Shown piece by piece: positions 61,121-64,000 of a stretch of 64,000 bases of DNA. The stretch is taken from NCBI GenBank assembly GCA_022577435.1, contig JAKOON010000006.1:12904501-12968500 (forward strand), written 5' to 3'. The notes beneath the pieces were generated by a model, which ran no database searches, was not told the DNA's origin, and saw only the letters and a program-made list of their open reading frames with translations. Source of the DNA: Embiotoca jacksoni (taxonomy: Eukaryota; Chordata; Actinopteri; Embiotocidae). The first letter of the stretch is position 1, and each line of letters starts with the position of its first letter. Made by a program: the position numbers and the translations under genes.

Positions 61121-63380
61121 ATTCAAATCCACTCAGATGCCTTGTACTAAAATCACAACAGAAGTCCTCAAGAGCCTCTGAGAATACATCCTCTACTGTA
61201 TGACTACACTCTGTGTTTGACCAACGTGTTCTACGTTTGATTGTGTTATTTAGGACTGTTCAGTCTTTATTATGAGAAAACTTTTCAGTTGTAGATATTG
61301 TAAATTGGGGGTGTTGTTTTGTAGTTTGGTCAGTTTGTTTATTTGTCTGTTAGTTGGTATGAAACTGGAAAAATCTACCAACAGGTATCAGTGATATTAG
61401 AAGAAAGTTTTAGGCCAGTGAGGAAGTGATTCATTTTTGTTAATTATACTGGTCCAATTAAATGATTTTATTGACATTGTAAGTTGGACATTTTGATATA
61501 TTTTTGCTGTTTTCTTCCTCTGTAATGAAACATGTTGGTTTTCTAAAAGTCTGTGTGTTTTGATATATGGTCCATATGCAGATAAAGCTAATTTTAAAAT
61601 AAAAGATTTACAACTTTGGCAGAGGTATGTGCTCTTGACTGCTTTCCTGTGAACTCAGATCAGGCTCTGTTTTTACTAGCAGCTAGTGTGTTTCAAAGGG
61701 TGATCAAATTTATGTCCACAGTTTAATTAATTGTAGGGCTGTGTCTGACTCAGAATTTTGTCTGTTGCGTATGATTCGGCTGTTCAATTCAAAGATTTGT
61801 CTAATCTCTCCTTTTTTATTTCTATACAGACTGGCAATCAGAAAATCTGCAGCGTGCTCTACTTGGCTCCTGGATTTTCTGAGGATCTCTCGCCTGGTCT
61901 TTCTTCGCTGGCAGACGTGTCGCCGTATATCGCTCTCTTCACGGCCTCGTGCAGTTCTATAGAGGTGCCTCTTGTCGCCCTCGTCCACACCACACCCGGT
62001 TCACCAGGAGACCAGCGTGGCCAAAAACTCCTGCCTAGTCTGGTCTTCACTCCCAACTGAACGACCCTAGTCCTCCACCAAATCCACCTAAGCGACACAC
62101 TCCTGGTGGCCTACTGCGGTGCCTGACGGACTTAAAGTTGAGCTGTGTGCAGGTAGGCAGGTACCTACGACGTTTATTACATATACTGTATATCAAGCTA
62201 CAGTTTTTAAAATATTCAATATTGATAAAATACATTTTTTTTGGTATTAATTACACCAAGTATCTTATTAAGAGGAGTTATATGTTACACTCGTAAATAT
62301 GCATTTCACATGAAATACACCTCTTCGAAAGTGAGAGACAGATGACACGAATACAATAACTTGTCAAATCAGTTGACAGGCCATTGTCCAAGTCTGAGGT
62401 CAATTGACGACCTTCAGATTTGAATGTTTTTTTTAATTTTTTAATTTTTTAGATATAACTAAAAACCCTTTCATTCTTTCACTTTCACATTGTGGAAGCA
62501 CTACACTGATTTTACAGTGTAGCAGGAATTGCAGTATTTTTAGATGAAGGCTTTGCATTAAAGCAGCACATAAAATGTGTTTACTATTTGATTTTCCTGT
62601 GGCTTTTTCCAGTGTTGCCTATTGATTCAACTGTGACCTAAAGTTGTGTAAAGGAATGTTGCCACCAGTATGGTTATTAAGTGTGTTGCACTGAAGACTA
62701 AACAATTTACATTTTAGGTAAACATTTGATTGTTTCCTGCCTCCACAGCCTGCCAAGCATTGCTCCAACAACAATTTATTGTCGTTTCAGTGAACAATTT
62801 TGATTTCATTTCTATAAATTCGTCTGTATTTCATCAGTAGAATTAAAATTTGTCTTAATTAGATTCAGTACAATACGAAAGATATAAAACTGAAGTAAGC
62901 AGCCAACACTGACAGCAGTGCTAGGTTTGGCATGAGGCTAAATTTGCACTGTTTTTGTTTGTGTTGGTGAGTGTAACCTTAAAATCAGCACATGGGAAAA
63001 TGAAGCCACCAGTTTGACCGGGACAGACATTTGGTGTGAACAGAGTACTAAAGGCTTCTCTTACAAATGGGTAATGTGGTAATCCTGGTAATTATTTTAG
63101 TCGCATGCATTTTTTAAATTTTTTTATTTTTATAGTAGGATCATTAAATTAATTTGTTTAAAATACCACATATACTTCAGTACAAGTAAATAGTTAACCA
63201 TTTGAGACTTGAACATGGAAAATCACTGGCATTGGTAGCATTAGAAAATCTAGCTGTTGGTGCTGTGGTGAGCAACAATTTAGCAGAGAGTGGACCTCCG
63301 TCTACCATTACCAATAAAACTGTCCGCTTTGTGTTCTCTGTTCCACCGCTGCATCAAACATTGTTAGTTTGAAGGGCTGA
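61121..63380. other. Intergenic; one exon-like CpG-containing segment
   Basis: A segment of about 320 nt (61831-62152) has an acceptor (TTTATTTCTATACAG) and a possible donor (GTGCAG/GTAGGC), with an unusual density of CpG for this region. None of its frames matches a family I know. The remainder is AT-rich and unassigned. Confidence 0.35.
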
Positions 63381-63579
63381 TGTGAGTTGAAAATATTCTC
63401 CCTTCCACTCCGGCTGCCTCTCTCACCTCGTATCCCCACCCTCCGCTCCTTTTTTTTTTTTGTCTCCTCCAGAGTCTCTAGGAGCTTGATATGGAGCTTA
63501 TGGGGAAACGGAGGAAGATCAATCCTGGTGTCAGCAGCTCAGCGCACATCTCTCCCAGTAACGGCAGGACAAGTGTCAG

Positions 63580-63640
63580 CTGGAGGAGAGGCAGCCGCCA
63601 TGCAGAGACAGAATGGGAGAGAGAGAGAGTGAGTGTGAGT
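63580..63640 (+). other. Possible first exon with Kozak ATG
   Basis: GCCGCCATGCAGAGACAGAATGG (ATG at 63599) has an optimal start context and reads MQRQNGRERE before a (GA)n tract and GTGAGTGTG donor-like sequence. It could be the 5' exon of a plus-strand gene beyond the window. Alternatively it could be chance in a purine-rich, repeat-flanked stretch. Confidence 0.2.
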
Positions 63641-63659
63641 GAGGGAACGAAGAACGAAG

Positions 63660-63661
<2 letters not shown>

Positions 63662-63708
<47 letters not shown>

Positions 63709-63729
63709 TGTCTGTGGGGGGGGGGGGGG
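63662..63729. repeat. (TG)n microsatellite followed by poly-G
   Basis: About 23 TG units, a TCTG interruption and then a run of 14 G. The overlapping Thr-His/Pro frames on the minus strand are artefacts. Confidence 0.95.
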
Positions 63730-64000
63730 TGGCAGTGTTGGTGGGAGAGGGTGGGGTGGGCTGAGAAAGAGAGCCCACTGCATGGCAGCCAAGCGAGTGA
63801 GCAAGCGAGCGGCCCAGCCCAAGGGAGTGCACCTCCAGTAGACAAAAGATCAATTCTCTCCATTTCACTCTCAGCTCCTGATAACAAGCAAAAGTTCAGC
63901 AAGCCCAGGAGCTGTCTTGCCTTTGAAATGTGCATTCTGGTGTGCTACACACATGCAGCTGCACAGTTACACTCCTCATACAAGTGGCATAGACACACAA
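63730..64000. other. Window edge, nothing assigned
   Basis: Moderately GC sequence with no supported exon. A gene may continue beyond the window. Confidence 0.4.

Overview
The window is nuclear DNA from a vertebrate, almost certainly a ray-finned (teleost) fish. The evidence is GT-AG exon/intron structure, compact introns, abundant (GT)n and (AT)n microsatellites, a tRNA-derived fish SINE, fish-type dispersed repeats and a vertebrate gene order. I rebuilt three protein genes exon by exon from splice sites and reading phase. All phases close, which is the main support for the models.

Region 1 (about 1.4-8.9 kb, minus strand) is TTC39B: 18 coding exons, 582 codons, an Iml2/TTC39-type TPR protein. 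Region 2 (11.2-16.2 kb, plus strand) is SNAPC3: 9 exons, 382 codons, the SNAP50 subunit of the snRNA-activating complex. Region 3 (about 18.4-30.5 kb, minus strand) is PSIP1 (LEDGF/p75): 16 coding exons, 506 codons, with a PWWP domain, two AT-hooks and an integrase-binding domain. TTC39B and SNAPC3 are divergent; SNAPC3 and PSIP1 are convergent. The order and orientation TTC39B(-) SNAPC3(+) PSIP1(-) match human 9p22.3. There the next genes are CCDC171 and BNC2; neither is recognisable in this window.

Region 4 (30.5-64 kb) has no gene I can identify. It holds long GT arrays, degenerate repeats, several GC-richer blocks dense in TAAT cores that look like conserved non-coding elements, three strong hairpins or inverted repeats, and a few orphan exon-like segments. 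This fits a regulatory desert beside a developmental gene; BNC2 is the obvious guess from synteny.

The most interesting points are in PSIP1. A 29-nt exon-like segment lies only 43 nt from the second PWWP exon, has the same phases, and could only replace that exon. The last shared codon before the p52/p75 split is followed at once by an in-frame stop in the intron. One intron is of GC-AG type. Two integrase-binding-domain positions carry residues typical of the paralogue HRP2. In addition, SNAPC3, itself an snRNA transcription factor subunit, has a ZNF143/THAP11-type site just upstream of its start codon.
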